From positions 8,079,563 to 8,143,562 of the forward strand of contig JAJEKV010000014.1 in assembly GCA_021234155.1 (NCBI GenBank): a stretch of 64,000 bases of DNA, written 5' to 3'. This stretch comes from Isoetes taiwanensis. Taxonomy: Eukaryota; Streptophyta; Lycopodiopsida; Isoetales; Isoetaceae. Both the position numbers and the translations under genes were made by a program. The notes beneath the pieces were generated by a model. The model had not been told where the DNA came from. It made no database searches and saw only the letters and a list, made by a program, of their open reading frames with translations. Positions 10,933 through 21,154 of this stretch are shown here, in pieces; within the stretch, counting starts at the first letter, position 1, and each line of letters starts with the position of its first letter.

Positions 10933-11294
10933 TTACTGGGCCTCAATCAGATTCTGCATTGTGAGATCTGTAACTCTTCTTCTTCCAAGTATGTTCAAGA
11001 TTTCATCAAGTTTTTCTGCTGAATAGTTGGTGTAATCCAGCAACACTAAAACATGAGCTTCTCGTTTCTGCTCCCACTTATAATCTGATTCATAAAGTAT
11101 TGTCTCAGTTGTTGTGTCTCCATGCATCCGCATGTTGAGCACTTTTTAATGGTGAAGCATGGATCATTTCCTCGCTTTAGTTGGATGAACATATCCTCTT
11201 CCTCAAGCATGGAGAGAGCTGCGAACTCATCCTCGTAATCATACGCCACCCCCCTCGCTTCTGCACCAGCACTGTTAAGTCTCCCCGACCGCAT
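10933..11294 (-). CDS. Possible spliced or broken small gene
   Basis: Two overlapping minus-strand open frames (11046-11294 and 10933-11142) look protein-like. The first contains acidic AYDYEDEFAALSMLEEEDMF. The second contains charged, helix-like YTNYSAEKLDEILNILGRRR and ends at 10933. They are in different frames, so an intron or a frameshift would be needed to join them. I could not place a convincing junction. A further open stretch at 11431-11706 could be an upstream exon. No family is recognised. Confidence 0.25.
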
Positions 11295-11914
11295 CCGTGG
11301 TAAACAACATCATCCGTGGTAAAACAACATCTACTACAAAGAAAGGCAACCGCCTATCACTGCCTTGGCTTCTAATTCTTTAAGCCCATCAGGAATTAAC
11401 CTATGTTTTAAGCCTAGAATACCTCGGAATTCATGGGTCCTCCGCTCCTCTAATATCCGCCTCTGTTCCTGGTTTATTTGCTCCTAAGATAGGTCCTACC
11501 GGATCATGCATCGCATTTGAACTGGCGAAATTGTTTGTGCTCGTGTTCTCCTTCTGTTTTCTTCCGCCATAGCTGGATTGGGATAAGCCAATGTCTGCAT
11601 GCAAAACTAGATTTAGGGTTTCCCTCCAATCTTTCCTGCACAGCCAGCTTTTGAATGATTGACCTTGCATTTGATGTGACATATTTCCAATGGTGGGTTT
11701 CATCATGTGTTTCTCTGTCCCATTCTGTTCATCCTTAATGTAATTTTTCTGTGTGTCACTTTCACCCTGTCAATTAAACAGTGAAGATTGAAGAGTGAAG
11801 ATTTATTAAACATATAAAATGATTACATAAGGTTACATTTCAGATTACAAGCGAGGATTTGTATTAAACATTTCAGATTACATGAGAAACAAAACTTTTT
11901 ATATACATTTGCTT

Positions 11915-12550
11915 TCATTCCTGTGGGTCTATCAAAAAGAGATCTGGGTCCAGCTCCTCCTCGTCATCTTCTATAATCACCAGATCAGTGGCCACCGGGT
12001 CAGCTTGCCAGCCTATTTCCTCCCATTCTGGAGGGAAAGCAAAAAACCATAATGGTGGAGTGTTACCAAACAGAATAGCAGCTTCTCCATGTCCATCCTG
12101 CAAGGCCTTGTGATGATAGAACATATCCCTGAAGTGAAGGAATTGGTCCTCTGTAAACAACCTATCATAACAAAAGAGGAACCTGTCTAGCGTAAAGGCC
12201 TGGTAGCCATTAAGCAGAAAAGGTCTCAACCTTTGCAGATCCTGGTCAATAGTATGAGGAACGGGCCAAAGATGCTCGTGTGTAAAAATTTCAGTGGCAG
12301 CAGAGTAAGTTGAGAGGTCTGGGAGGTCCGGTGTACAATTCATCCTCCTGGTGAGAGTTTTCAGCATTTCTGTGGTCATATTCTCATCCGGTGAATAGAG
12401 AAATTTCTGTTGCCTGAGCATGTCCATCCATTCTGCATGGCTGAAAATCGGGACAGCACGCCTAGGTATTATGGGCTCTTCTTCTCTGGTCACATTGTCC
12501 CATTCCGGCACTCCATCGTTTTGCAGCATCCAAGAGGTGAAGTTGGCCAT
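11915..12550 (-). CDS. Hypothetical acidic protein (211 aa)
   Basis: This is an intact frame of unknown function. I chose the ATG at 12550 (MANFTSWMLQNDG) because upstream in-frame sequence is a CTGTAAACTG microsatellite that is unlikely to be coding. The protein is rich in aromatic residues (for example RFLFCYDRLF and FHHK-type segments around residues 130-160, PLWFFAFPPEWEEIGW near 175-190). It ends in a strongly acidic tail with IIEDDEEELDPDLF. No signal peptide, membrane segment or known motif is seen. It shares orientation with the transposase-like and RING-like genes of the same candidate element. The acidic tail would suit a nuclear or DNA-associated protein, but that is only a guess. 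Confidence 0.5.
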   Translation of the reverse strand: MANFTSWMLQNDGVPEWDNVTREEEPIIPRRAVPIFSHAEWMDMLRQQKFLYSPDENMTTEMLKTLTRRMNCTPDLPDLSTYSAATEIFTHEHLWPVPHTIDQDLQRLRPFLLNGYQAFTLDRFLFCYDRLFTEDQFLHFRDMFYHHKALQDGHGEAAILFGNTPPLWFFAFPPEWEEIGWQADPVATDLVIIEDDEEELDPDLFLIDPQE

Positions 12551-12559
12551 GTCTGCTGA

Positions 12560-12690
12560 AGTAGCTGCTGTAAGCTGTAAACTGTAAACTGCTTCCCACC
12601 CAACTGTAAACTGTAAACTGCTTCCCAAGGACCTGCTGCTGTAAACTGTAAGCTGCTCCCGAACTGCTGTAATAAACTGTAAACTCGGTC
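12560..12690 (-). repeat. CTGTAAACTG short tandem repeat
   Basis: About ten imperfect copies of (A)CTGTAAACTG occur, partly grouped with GCTTCCC spacers, just upstream of the 211-residue frame. Confidence 0.75.
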
Positions 12691-12897
12691 GGGAGCAAGA
12701 AGAATGGCATCTCGGGCCTTTTGGGTTGCCCGAGGTCATTAATTTTCGCCATCCCATAATGATTTTCGGGTACGGCTGTCAGCCAAAGGATGATGAGAGG
12801 AATTGATGGGACCGAGAGAATTTAAGGAAAAGGAAAGCATTTCAGTGGAAAAGCTGTTTAGAAGGATCTATCTGTCTCGGGGGAAGAGACAGAAAGT

Positions 12898-12965
12898 GAA
12901 ACACGTGGTGAAACATGTGGTGAAACACATGTGGTGACACATGTGGTGAAACACATGTGGTGAAC
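12898..12965 (+). repeat. GTGGTGAAACAC motif cluster
   Basis: Five copies of ACAC(AT)GTGGTGAA in tandem. This belongs to the same motif family as the 8823 and 18058 repeats and lies between two gene blocks. Confidence 0.75.
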
Positions 12966-13162
12966 CTGGCGCATGTTACATCAGGGACATCAAAATACAA
13001 TTATATATTACATGAAAAGCAAACATATTACATTGAAACAAGGGACATCAAAATACAATTGAGCATGGAATTGAGTTTCTTATATTATTCCCAAACAAGG
13101 CAAGACACAACAACATATTCAAAATTTCTGAATCATTTCCTAACCTGTAAGAATGTGTTCAA

Positions 13163-13788
13163 CTATTCTTCATCAGACATGCTATCTTCATCAGATAAAA
13201 CCTCGGGCAAGTTTTCTAGAATCTTTTCCTCATCTGCCTGGTCTAGCCTGTAAAAAGTTCGAGCACCTTTCTTGATCTGCTGCATGGGAACTCGAATAGC
13301 ACAAATTTGAGTAGAGAATACAAGTGACTTTGGCTCGTTTGTCAACAACTCATACATCACCTTTGACCGAGGCTTCTTTCTATAGTAAATGCCCTCCACA
13401 ACGGTTTCACCTCTCATAAACAAGTTTCCGTTCTGCTTGAAGTCATTTTCAACTTCAAATTTTGGCTTGGTGCATAGCAACATCCAAAATACAGAATCCT
13501 CCTCGTTCCCTTTAGGTGCAGCAAATGCAAAACTGTCTCCTTCTCTAACTGCTTCTGCAAGTGGGTGTGTTTTTTATTAAGGTACTCAACTTTTTATGTG
13601 GGTGACGCTTGTGCTGGTCGGGTGCTGGACCCGTCAAGTGAAATTTTTTTCGCTCGTCATAGCACTTCACCCGCCATTTCCTCCTGGGCGCCAAATTCTG
13701 TTGGTCGATCCGAAGCCCAGGAAATTGCCACTTCAGCAATCCGTGCGGGTTGTTGATCCGTGCTGCTGGTGCGAGGTGATGACGCCAT
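13163..13788 (-). CDS. Two-exon hypothetical protein (169 aa), divergent partner of 13888
   Basis: Exon 1 is 13671-13788, starting MASSPRTSSTDQQ. Its donor is GTGAAG after 13671. Exon 2 is 13163-13554 after a CACTTGCAG acceptor. The junction keeps the frame and totals 170 codons including the stop, which supports the model. The protein has REGDSFAFAAPKG (about residues 43-55), EDSVFWMLLCTKP, GETVVEGIYYRKK and a very acidic end (LPEVLSDEDSMSDEE). The GD-FAFAAPKG...FWMLLC pattern resembles a small beta-barrel domain that I recall at the end of some animal transposase-like proteins, but this is weak. It starts 99 bp from the divergent gene at 13888. No stop or frameshift is seen, unlike the neighbouring transposase. 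Confidence 0.6.
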
Positions 13789-13887
13789 GTTCGGCAAGCA
13801 ATTTGAAAGTAAATTTGGCGGTTTTGAAGTTCTTCAGAGTATAAATACCATGAATTTCTTTGCTGCTAGATTTCTCCAATTCTGTCT
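13789..13887. promoter_or_regulatory. Compact bidirectional promoter with one two-way TATA box
   Basis: The 99 bp between the divergent start codons hold AGTATAAATACC at about 13838-13849. It reads TATAAATA on the plus strand and TATTTATA on the minus strand. It lies 41 bp before the plus ATG and about 52 bp before the minus ATG. No second TATA-like sequence is seen. Shared use is inferred from position only. Confidence 0.5.
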
Positions 13888-14557
13888 ATGGCGGAATGGA
13901 GAGAAGCTTTTCGTGCATCTGTGTGCAAGAATCAAGTTAATTTTGATGTTGCAAAACTGCTATCTAGCCTCCAAGTTTTCCAGAGTCAGACTGAAAATTT
14001 TTTTGGCAGTTGTTCCCGAATTGCTGATGCAATTTGTCAGCAATCCGCAAGTGCAGATTCAAGAACAGATGCAAGCGAATTTGTGCTAGATATTTACCAT
14101 AGTAATTGAGGATCATGATGCATTTCATTTTCATGTATGCTGAAATGCATATTAATCTATGAGTTTGCTTTGAACTGAAAGAAGCTGGACAAGATCAGTT
14201 ACATATGGCTACATCAATTCCTATAGATTCAGGTAATTTTGAACTTACATATTTGTTGTTGATTTCTTTCCTTATTTGTTGATGTTTGCTTTAATTCTAG
14301 AAAATGTTTACTGTCACAATCCCGAACCTTATGGAGACAATGAAGAGTCTGCATTTCATGAAGATTTGCAACCTTCTTACCATGAAGGTGATTTCCAAGA
14401 GTCTGAAGGGTGGCGCCAACAGGGAACTCAAGATGTCCAAAGTGAAGAAGGTGTTGGGAACTCAAGATCTCCTGATCATACTCAAAATTTACCTGACAGA
14501 GCAGTTAACATTGAGATTGTTTCAAAACCAAACTTCAACTTGAACCTGCAAAGCTAG
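13888..14557 (+). CDS. Three-exon hypothetical protein (173 aa)
   Basis: The model is exon 1 13888-14101 (donor GTAATT), exon 2 14182-14232 (acceptor after GAACTGAAAG, donor GTAATT) and exon 3 14301-14557 (acceptor TTAATTCTAG). All junctions are in phase and give 174 codons with the stop. The N-terminus MAEWREAFRASVCKNQ and following residues to about 60 look helical. The C-terminal half is acidic and Gln/Glu/Ser-rich (GDNEESAFHEDLQPS and on). I do not recognise the family. It has no signal peptide or membrane segment. It is transcribed away from the 13163-13788 gene and runs convergently into the end of the RING-like gene at 14614. The exact second acceptor is the least certain part. Confidence 0.5.
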
Positions 14558-14613
14558 CAATCTGCTTATCCAGCTTCCTTATAAACTTCTCTGCAAGAGT
14601 GAGCTCTTCCTCA

Positions 14614-16196
14614 TCAGATTGGATGTCTGTGAATGGTGACTTTGAAGAGTAGGCTCTTCATGTGTTGGAGCTGTAACTGGAGAAGCAGGTGAACAGGAGA
14701 AGCATGTGTAACAGGAGAAGCAAGTGGAGAACCTGGTGTAACAGGAGTTGTTGGGATCTCACGTTCAGGACTAGTTACAGTCTTAGGACTTGACTGACTT
14801 CCTGATCTTGCTTTCTTGTTGCTGCTCCTAAGAATCTTCTTCTTGCCTTTCCTCTTAGCAACAAAATCTTTGGAAATAGGTTTGTCATACTCAGTTGCAA
14901 CAGAGTTGGAATCCTCACCCATGTCTTTACCTTTTCCTTTCACCTTTGTGACCTTTGTCACCTTCACATCTTCATCAGAAGACTCTTCATACTCCTCGGT
15001 TACTTCATCTTCATCTGCTTTAAAGTAACCAAGTTCTTGCTCAAGCTTGTCAGGCACTTCTACCCCACAACCTGCCACTGTACAATGCATAGTATCCAAG
15101 ACAGAACCAAAGCAGCAAACATGAAATTTATGATCACATGATAACTTGATAAGAAAACTGTAATCAGAGCTAAAACTCAAACCACAACCTTCACATCTTT
15201 CAGCAAATTGATCTCGAGGCAGATCATAAACACCCATGTGAACTTTGAGTTCCTTCTTACCTTTGGCTGAAATCTGCATAGCAGATATGTGTTTGGACTT
15301 TGCATTCCAAAACTCCATCCTATGGCCATATGCTTCAATATTCACTTCCAAGGATTTGATTTCTTCCTTCAACTTTTCTGCATCAGCAACATTAGCACTC
15401 CCAATAGTTTCAGAAAGTAAAGCCATTAAACTTGCTTCATCTTTCTTCAAGTATGCAACCAAAGCTTGGTTGTTAGGCAAATCTGCACTGTAAAGTTTGA
15501 TAGATTCTCTCTTCTCTGAAATTTGCTTGTACAATAAAGTGCAAGTAGCTTCAGCACTTTGCACTGCACCTACCTTCTTCAACAAAGCTGCCTTTTTTCC
15601 TTTAATTTCTTCTTCAGCTTTCTTTTGCATTTCTGACAAGCTTCTAATGTGATTGATAATCACATTGAGGTTAGCTTCAAAACAATTTACTTCATGATCT
15701 TTACTCTTATGAACTCTGTAAAAATGTGGGAGTCTGGCTGCTAAAGATGCCCAATTTACCTTGTAATTTTGAGGGGGTCACCAAAGCCTTAGGGGTGTTA
15801 CGCCATACAAATGCTCTTGCAAAACGAGTCCTCACTTCATTGTTGGTAGGGCCATTACGGTATACTTTTCGAAGGAGTTCATTGAACTTCGCTTTCAATT
15901 CAGGCTTGATTTCCTTGATGTTGATCTTCCGGGACCTCAAAGGAACTTCAAAAGCGATAAAAATTCAGCATTTGATACTTCTTTTGCCTTGATTTGGCTT
16001 GGCTTTCTTCCGACGACTCCACTTTCGAAACTTCGGCAAATTCATCTTGTGTTCTTTGGCGGCTTCGGCTGAAATATAATAAAACAGTAAAACCACTTAC
16101 ATTTGAGTACTTTGCGTTATAAACTTTTGAAGCACAAACATTTTCTAAAAAAAGATAGCAAAAATGCGATACCTCTGGCGCCTGGGGTGAACTCAT
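14614..16196 (-). pseudogene. Coiled-coil / RING-like zinc-finger gene, lightly broken
   Basis: The main block (14614 to about 15770) encodes a helical coiled coil (MQKKAEEEIKGKKAALLKK and on, 15400-15660). It continues into a Cys/His cluster CEGCGLSF...KLSCDHKFHVCC...MHCTVAGC (about 15070-15200) that resembles a RING finger, then an acidic stretch and a Lys/Ser/Pro-rich tail. An upstream block, 15780-15965, reads RSRKINIKEIKPELK and on. The frames join only if one base is lost in the C run near 15775. An in-frame TGA stands near 15985. A short first exon MSSPQAPE (16173-16196) with a GTATCG donor and an acceptor at 16068 is plausible. A RING would suggest a ubiquitin ligase or a protein-binding role; that is family knowledge, not shown here. 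Confidence 0.55.
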
Positions 16197-16506
16197 GGTA
16201 TAGTTGCAAAAGAGCTGCCGGAATTGCAAAGGAAGAAAAAGCAGTACAAATACAAAAAGCTTGGGAGATAAGTTTGTTCAAGAGCTCGAATGATGATGAC
16301 CGTCGAATTCTATGATCTTTGCCGTGGCGAAAATTCTATGATGATGACCGCCGGAATTGAAGCCGCCGAACCCATCATGAGCCCGCCCGAGCCCCGCCGA
16401 GCCCATCATGAGCCCGTCACGAGCCCTTCATGAGCCCGTCCCAGCCCGTCCGTGCTCGTTAATTTAGGTGCTGGTAAGGTGCTATAACTTCAAAAAGTTG
16501 GGTAGG

Positions 16507-19489
16507 TTAAGCAAAAAAGCACCCAAGTACATTTGCCAAGGTTGAGTATAGTGGCCTGGTAGACTTGCGGGTCTCTTCCACATCCGCATGAACATTGGAG
16601 GATGGTTCAACGACTACAAGGTCCCATTCATCTACATACAATTTGTTCTCACACATGTCCCATTTTCCATCCAAACAATTGCTGCAAAAACATGATAGCT
16701 TTCTGTAGCTGTGTTAGATTTCCTGTGCTGAATCCATGGACTGAATGAATTTGCCTGGTTTCTGGAATTGTCTCTACACCCCAAGCCTTTTTCCTGTTGA
16801 TATCCTCAGGTTTTATTTCCCAGAAGTATCTCCGAACTTTTCTTCCATTTTCAGTCCACTCAGATGTACCACATTGAAATTGTTTCTCTGCAATTTTCAC
16901 CACATCATGGGCATTATCTAGTTTAATGTCAGGATGTTTAAATTTGTGAGACCTCGTATCCATCTTTTCAATTCTCTTTGCCTTCCCATCATGTTCACCT
17001 TTTCCATGGTTTGATCAAAAGAAGTTCCACATCATGTTGACCTCTCTGTATCACAACCGTACCTTCCAACAAAATAAAATAATCTGGGCCGCTTTGAATT
17101 GTGATGCGGCACCATCCGAAAATACATAGTCTTTGTTTGGGGACATTGCCTTTTTCGCTTTTAAGTACTCAAAATGTTTCATAAAACAATGTTGAACAAA
17201 AAGTGTGTCATGTTCCCTATCATCCAGGACACATAGTAGTGTGTTTCCTTCTCAATGGTGTATGCATGCGTGGATCAACCCGATAGGTTATTTGAACAAA
17301 TATAGTTATCGGTTGTTGACCCGGCGCATGGACTGAACTTCATTACGCTCCTTAAAAGTATAATTTCTGCTGAAGTCAACCACGGATAGGTAAGCATCTC
17401 CGGGCAAGTTATCAAGGAGTTCTTTTCTTGGCCGCGCCCGCCACTTATATATCTGAAGTTGTGTAAAGGAAATTTTGGAAGCTTCTCCAACATTTTGTTC
17501 ACCAGTGGAAGACTTGAAGTTTCGTTGTGTTGGTGAACTAGCTTAGACTTCTTGCTGCCATCTCTGAATACAGTTTTTTCATAGTCTAGGTATTCCCACT
17601 TCACCATGCCACTATCACTAGATTGTTCATGTGGGCAGATAGGGAACTTCTTAATCCCACACTCTTTACACTCACCCAGAATGCATTCCCTCTTATGGTA
17701 AGGTTGAAAGCTAGTACTTTTCTCACATAAAATTCCCGGCCACAAACTTCTTGTGCTACTTATTTAGACGCCCTGCATTCACCATATATGTCTGACCTGC
17801 AAAGTTGACAAGTGCAGCTGCAGCTTTTTGGGTGCTTAGTTCTCATACTATTGAAGCCATCTATTAGCATCTGCATTCTAACATGGTATATACAGCAGCA
17901 ACTATTGAAGTCCTTTAATTTGACAACAAACCATGGTTTCAGCTTTTCAAACATCCTCTGTTTGACCATAACACTAGGATGTTCCGTCTTGAATTTCCTG
18001 AACAATTGCAACTGCAAGGAAGATAACAAGGTGATCAGCATATTTATTGCACACTACATTTTCCACCACACTAGGCACCACATAGCATATATTACGGGAT
18101 ATTCATCTTACACCTCGTTATTCACCACACTAGGCACCACAAAGCATATATTACATAATTTATCAGACACCATATTTTTCACCACACGAGGCACCACATA
18201 GCATATATTACAAAGATTTATTTTACACCATATTTTTCACCACACTAGGCACCACATAGAATATATTACAAAGATTTATTTTACACCATGTTATTCACCA
18301 CACTAGGCACCACATAACATATATTACAAAGATTTATTTTTACACCATGTTATTCAATCAAGACTAGGCACCACAAAGCATATATTTAGAGCATTTATTT
18401 TACACCATATTTTTCATCACAATAGGTGTGCACCACATAGCATATATTACAAAGATGTATTTTACACCATGTTATTCACCACACTAGGCACCACAAAGCA
18501 TATATTTTAAAGCATTTATTTTACACCACGTGCCTCACCACACTAGGCAAAGACATATCATATATCACAGCATTAATAGGCACCACACACCACAAGCAAT
18601 CACTAACCACACCAACCACATATCACAAGCAATCACTAACCACATACCACATACCACATTAACAATAAAAAATGTGGTGAAGATGAAGAAATGAAATAAC
18701 CTGTGATTCTTCCAGATAGTGAGTGGCATGATCCTCTCTTACATTTCGTTCCAATTTTCTGAACTTAACATCCTTTGCATTTGGAGAGACCCTATTGTTT
18801 TCGGTCCAAAATTGCTGCACAAGTTCTATGACAGAATTGGGAATTGCATCTGCTCTTCTAACTCTTTTGTACAAAACCCATTTTCCCCCTTTGCAATCTA
18901 TCTCTTCCCTCTTCAATTTTGCTTTGGTAAGATTCCTAGGATGAACACCCAACAGTTTACCAAAACCCCGAGCACTGACAGGATTAGCACTTTCGGTAAT
19001 GCTTCTGCTTACGGCCATAGCAAGGCAACTACTCTTGGCTGCTAAACTGTCATTGCTGTTAGACTTCTTCACAAGTTGAATGGAAGCCCTGAGGTTGCTG
19101 ACTACAATGCTCTTGGCTTGCAAATCTTTCAGCTCTTCACCAAGTACGCTGTCCATTGTGTCATCTTCCAAAAAATCTCGTAAAACCTCTTTCTTATCAC
19201 TGTCAGCCAAGCCTTTAGTGGTGCTATGAAATGAAGATAATAATTTCAACACCATCCGACGCCTAGTAGAGGCCGTTCTGGTGGATCCTCCCTCTGCTGA
19301 TGCAATTTTTGCTAATTCTTCTTTAGCTTCCCTTTTTCTTTTCCTTTGGCGTCTTTTATGATCCTGTTCTTGTTCTGGAGTTCTCTTTCTCACACCTGTG
19401 CTCCGGTTTGAGATTTTAGGCAGATTTGCTTCCAAATTAAACGATTCAAAGTATGAACCGGATTGATCCACAACCGGATTAAGTGCCAT
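16507..19489 (-). pseudogene. Multi-exon DDE-type transposase-like gene, decayed
   Basis: Exon 1 (18701-19489, start MALNPVVDQSG) has a basic Arg/Lys region (residues about 35-60) and LLGVHPRNLTKAKLKREEID, then RVSPNAKDVKFRKL and HYLEESQ at a GTTATT donor. Exon 2 starts at 18011 after CCTTGCAG and reads LQLFRKFKTEHPSVMVKQ, CCCIYHVRMQML and CSCTCQLC. Later blocks are ECILGECKECG (about 17650), YLSVVDFSRNYTFKERNEVQ (about 17330-17390), LLCVLDDREHDTLF (about 17210), YVFSDGAASQFKAAQ (about 17090-17130), WNFF-stop-SNHGKGEHDG (about 17010), RRYFWEIKPEDINRKKAWG and CLDGKWDMCENKLYVDEW (about 16620-16670). The block order matches an uncharacterised animal protein group I recall with DFAENY, SDG-ASQ-K and HGKG-DG motifs. 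Frameshifts near 17755 and 17455 and stops near 17285 and 17025 inactivate it. Confidence 0.6.
18058..18560 (-). repeat. About 59-bp tandem repeat with GTGGTGCCTAGTGTGGTGAA core
   Basis: Eight to nine copies of CACCACACTAGGCACCACA followed by TAGCATATATTACAAAG and TTTACACCATGTTATT run through what would be the first intron of the transposase-like gene. Read on the minus strand, the core is GTGGTGCCTAGTGTGGTGAA, the same motif class as the left-side repeats but in opposite orientation. Confidence 0.88.
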
Positions 19490-19669
19490 AGCCGTGTGCT
19501 TCAGGAAAGGCGCGGGTGGGTTTAGGAATCGGTTAGGTGGAAATTGGAATGGGACGGGTGGCGTAGGAAATTGGAATGGGACGGGTGGCGTGAGAATCGG
19601 GTCATTGCAGTTTAAGAAATGATTGAATCTGGGCAGTTATGCACTAGGTGCCAAACAAACATTTAAAAT

Positions 19670-19745
19670 CGCACCACAAATTTGATATCTCCCACCACAT
19701 TTTTAGGGGGGACAGGGGGGACACCCAGGGTGTTCCACTACAACA
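19670..19745 (-). repeat. Candidate right end of the transposon
   Basis: The minus strand reads GGGTGTCCCCCCTGTCCCCC, then AAAAATGTGGTGGGAG and TTTGTGGTGCG. This is a C-run sequence followed at once by two GTGGTG motifs, about 200 bp before the transposase start. It would suit a transposon terminus. No matching partner is seen on the left. Confidence 0.35.
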
Positions 19746-21154
19746 TGCTTTCACCCCACATAAAACGCCCAATTACGCCTAAAACTGCCATCGAATGCAG
19801 GAGTTTGGCGAAAAGAAAATTGCAGCCAAATCCTAACACAGACAATAAAGGGCCGAAGCTATCAGGCGATTTTTCAAAACAGTCTAATCACCATATAAAC
19901 CACATACCAATGGATAGGGCATGCAACGAGCTTTCCAATGAGCCCCGAAAGAGGAGGGAAATGTTGCATGTCAACGCTCATCCTAACAGGTGTAGAGTCA
20001 AAAGCAAGAGGATTAAGGCGAGAATTATTTGGTAATTAAGAAGCGGCATAAAAGAGTTCACATCATGTACAGTATAAGAGGTTGAGACACCACCTACCAC
20101 TTTGGAGTCACTCATGGCTGAAGAAGGCATTCCAGAAGTTGGCAAACTATGGTTTGCCATGGCGGCCGAAATCGAAAAACCCCAAATCCGGTCAAGCTAG
20201 ACTCGGCAAAACTTTATGAGCTATACACCATGGAAAGCTTACATCTCCCGCTTTCCAGCTAAGATTTTATTCATGTCTTTGCACTTATACTTGTATTTGA
20301 CTCTTTGATTAAATAAAGTCTGACGTCATTCACCCAAAAAAAAAAAAAATCTTCGGCTTTCCAGCGCATTCCAGCACATATAAAAATAGAATAGAATAGA
20401 AAAAACACCCAAATTCGACACTCACCAGAAGTTATGAGCAAAATTGCAGCGGAAACAAACAATGCATTCGATAGATTGTTAAGATGTGTGCTTGCAATGC
20501 TTCCATAGGCCAACTATATCTATGCATTGCAGGCAACAGTTCTTGAAGCTTAGCAATTATCTTGTGTTCTCATTCGTAACCTATGTCTCGTAATCTATGT
20601 CTAGCGCAGAATGTCAAGCAAAGAACCCTACTATAAATTTGCTAGTAGTATTTTATCCGTCATTTGGGACTTGTTCATAGTTGAAGTTCCTTAATGTATA
20701 GAGATGACTTACTAGAAGGAAAAAAAAAACTGAAATGGTTTATTTCATAAGTAACAAAAGCTCTTTATTGCTTGATTTCATAAGGTATGTCCATAAGGTT
20801 CGATATAGGCACCATGAGATCAAGCTTTAAATTTGGAAAATGTTAACAATGAGATAAGTTCTAAAGTTGCAAATGGTGATTCCTTGTCAATACTCAAATT
20901 TGTGACTTTGAAAATTAAGACATAAGGAAAATAAATGGTTGAGATTGCACATGTAGTTTCTTGGATAGTAGATTATAGCTACAAGCAAGGCCGTCGCAAA
21001 TATTTCTCGTCGCCGACTCACTCTTGTAAAGGGGGATTTGTGTAACTTTGGAATGGTGTGAAAGATGATCTTGGAATCCGGGACTTGCACCGAATTTCTT
21101 CCTTTAAACATTTACTCAAATTGCTCCTAAAGATTTCTATATGCAATCCATAAA
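19746..21154. other. Intergenic stretch, no supported gene
   Basis: A 117-residue open frame (19682-20035) overlaps the candidate terminus and has no recognisable feature. A poly(A) run at 20337-20349 may be an old retroposon tail. Nothing else is supported. Confidence 0.6.

Larger units (their letters stand above)
8823..19735 (-). mobile_element. Candidate large DNA transposon with several genes
   Basis: This is an inferred unit. GTGGTGA-type motifs cluster at 8823-8868, 9425-9510, 10660-10730 and 12898-12965 in plus orientation, and at 18058-18560 and 19670-19700 as the reverse complement, as expected for transposase-binding subterminal repeats facing each other. Between them lie a transposase-like pseudogene and several spliced genes not seen elsewhere in the window. 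The right end may be near 19700-19735, where GGGTGTCCCCCCTGTCCCCC (minus strand) is followed at once by a GTGGTG motif. The left end cannot be set because the gypsy element has inserted there. No terminal inverted repeat pair or target duplication could be confirmed. Confidence 0.42.

Noticed and set aside
16340-16460. GAGCCC-rich short repeats resembling a GC island
   Set aside because: Simple GAGCCC(GTC)ATGAGCCC repetition downstream of the transposase-like gene, with no promoter words.
18058-18560. Regular repeats that could suggest a CRISPR array
   Set aside because: Units are contiguous and related throughout, with no unique spacers, and the DNA is plant nuclear.
19733-19742. CACTACAA sequence resembling a CACTA transposon end
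   Set aside because: No inverted TAGTG partner, no CACTA-type transposase and no target duplication. The word is short enough to occur by chance.
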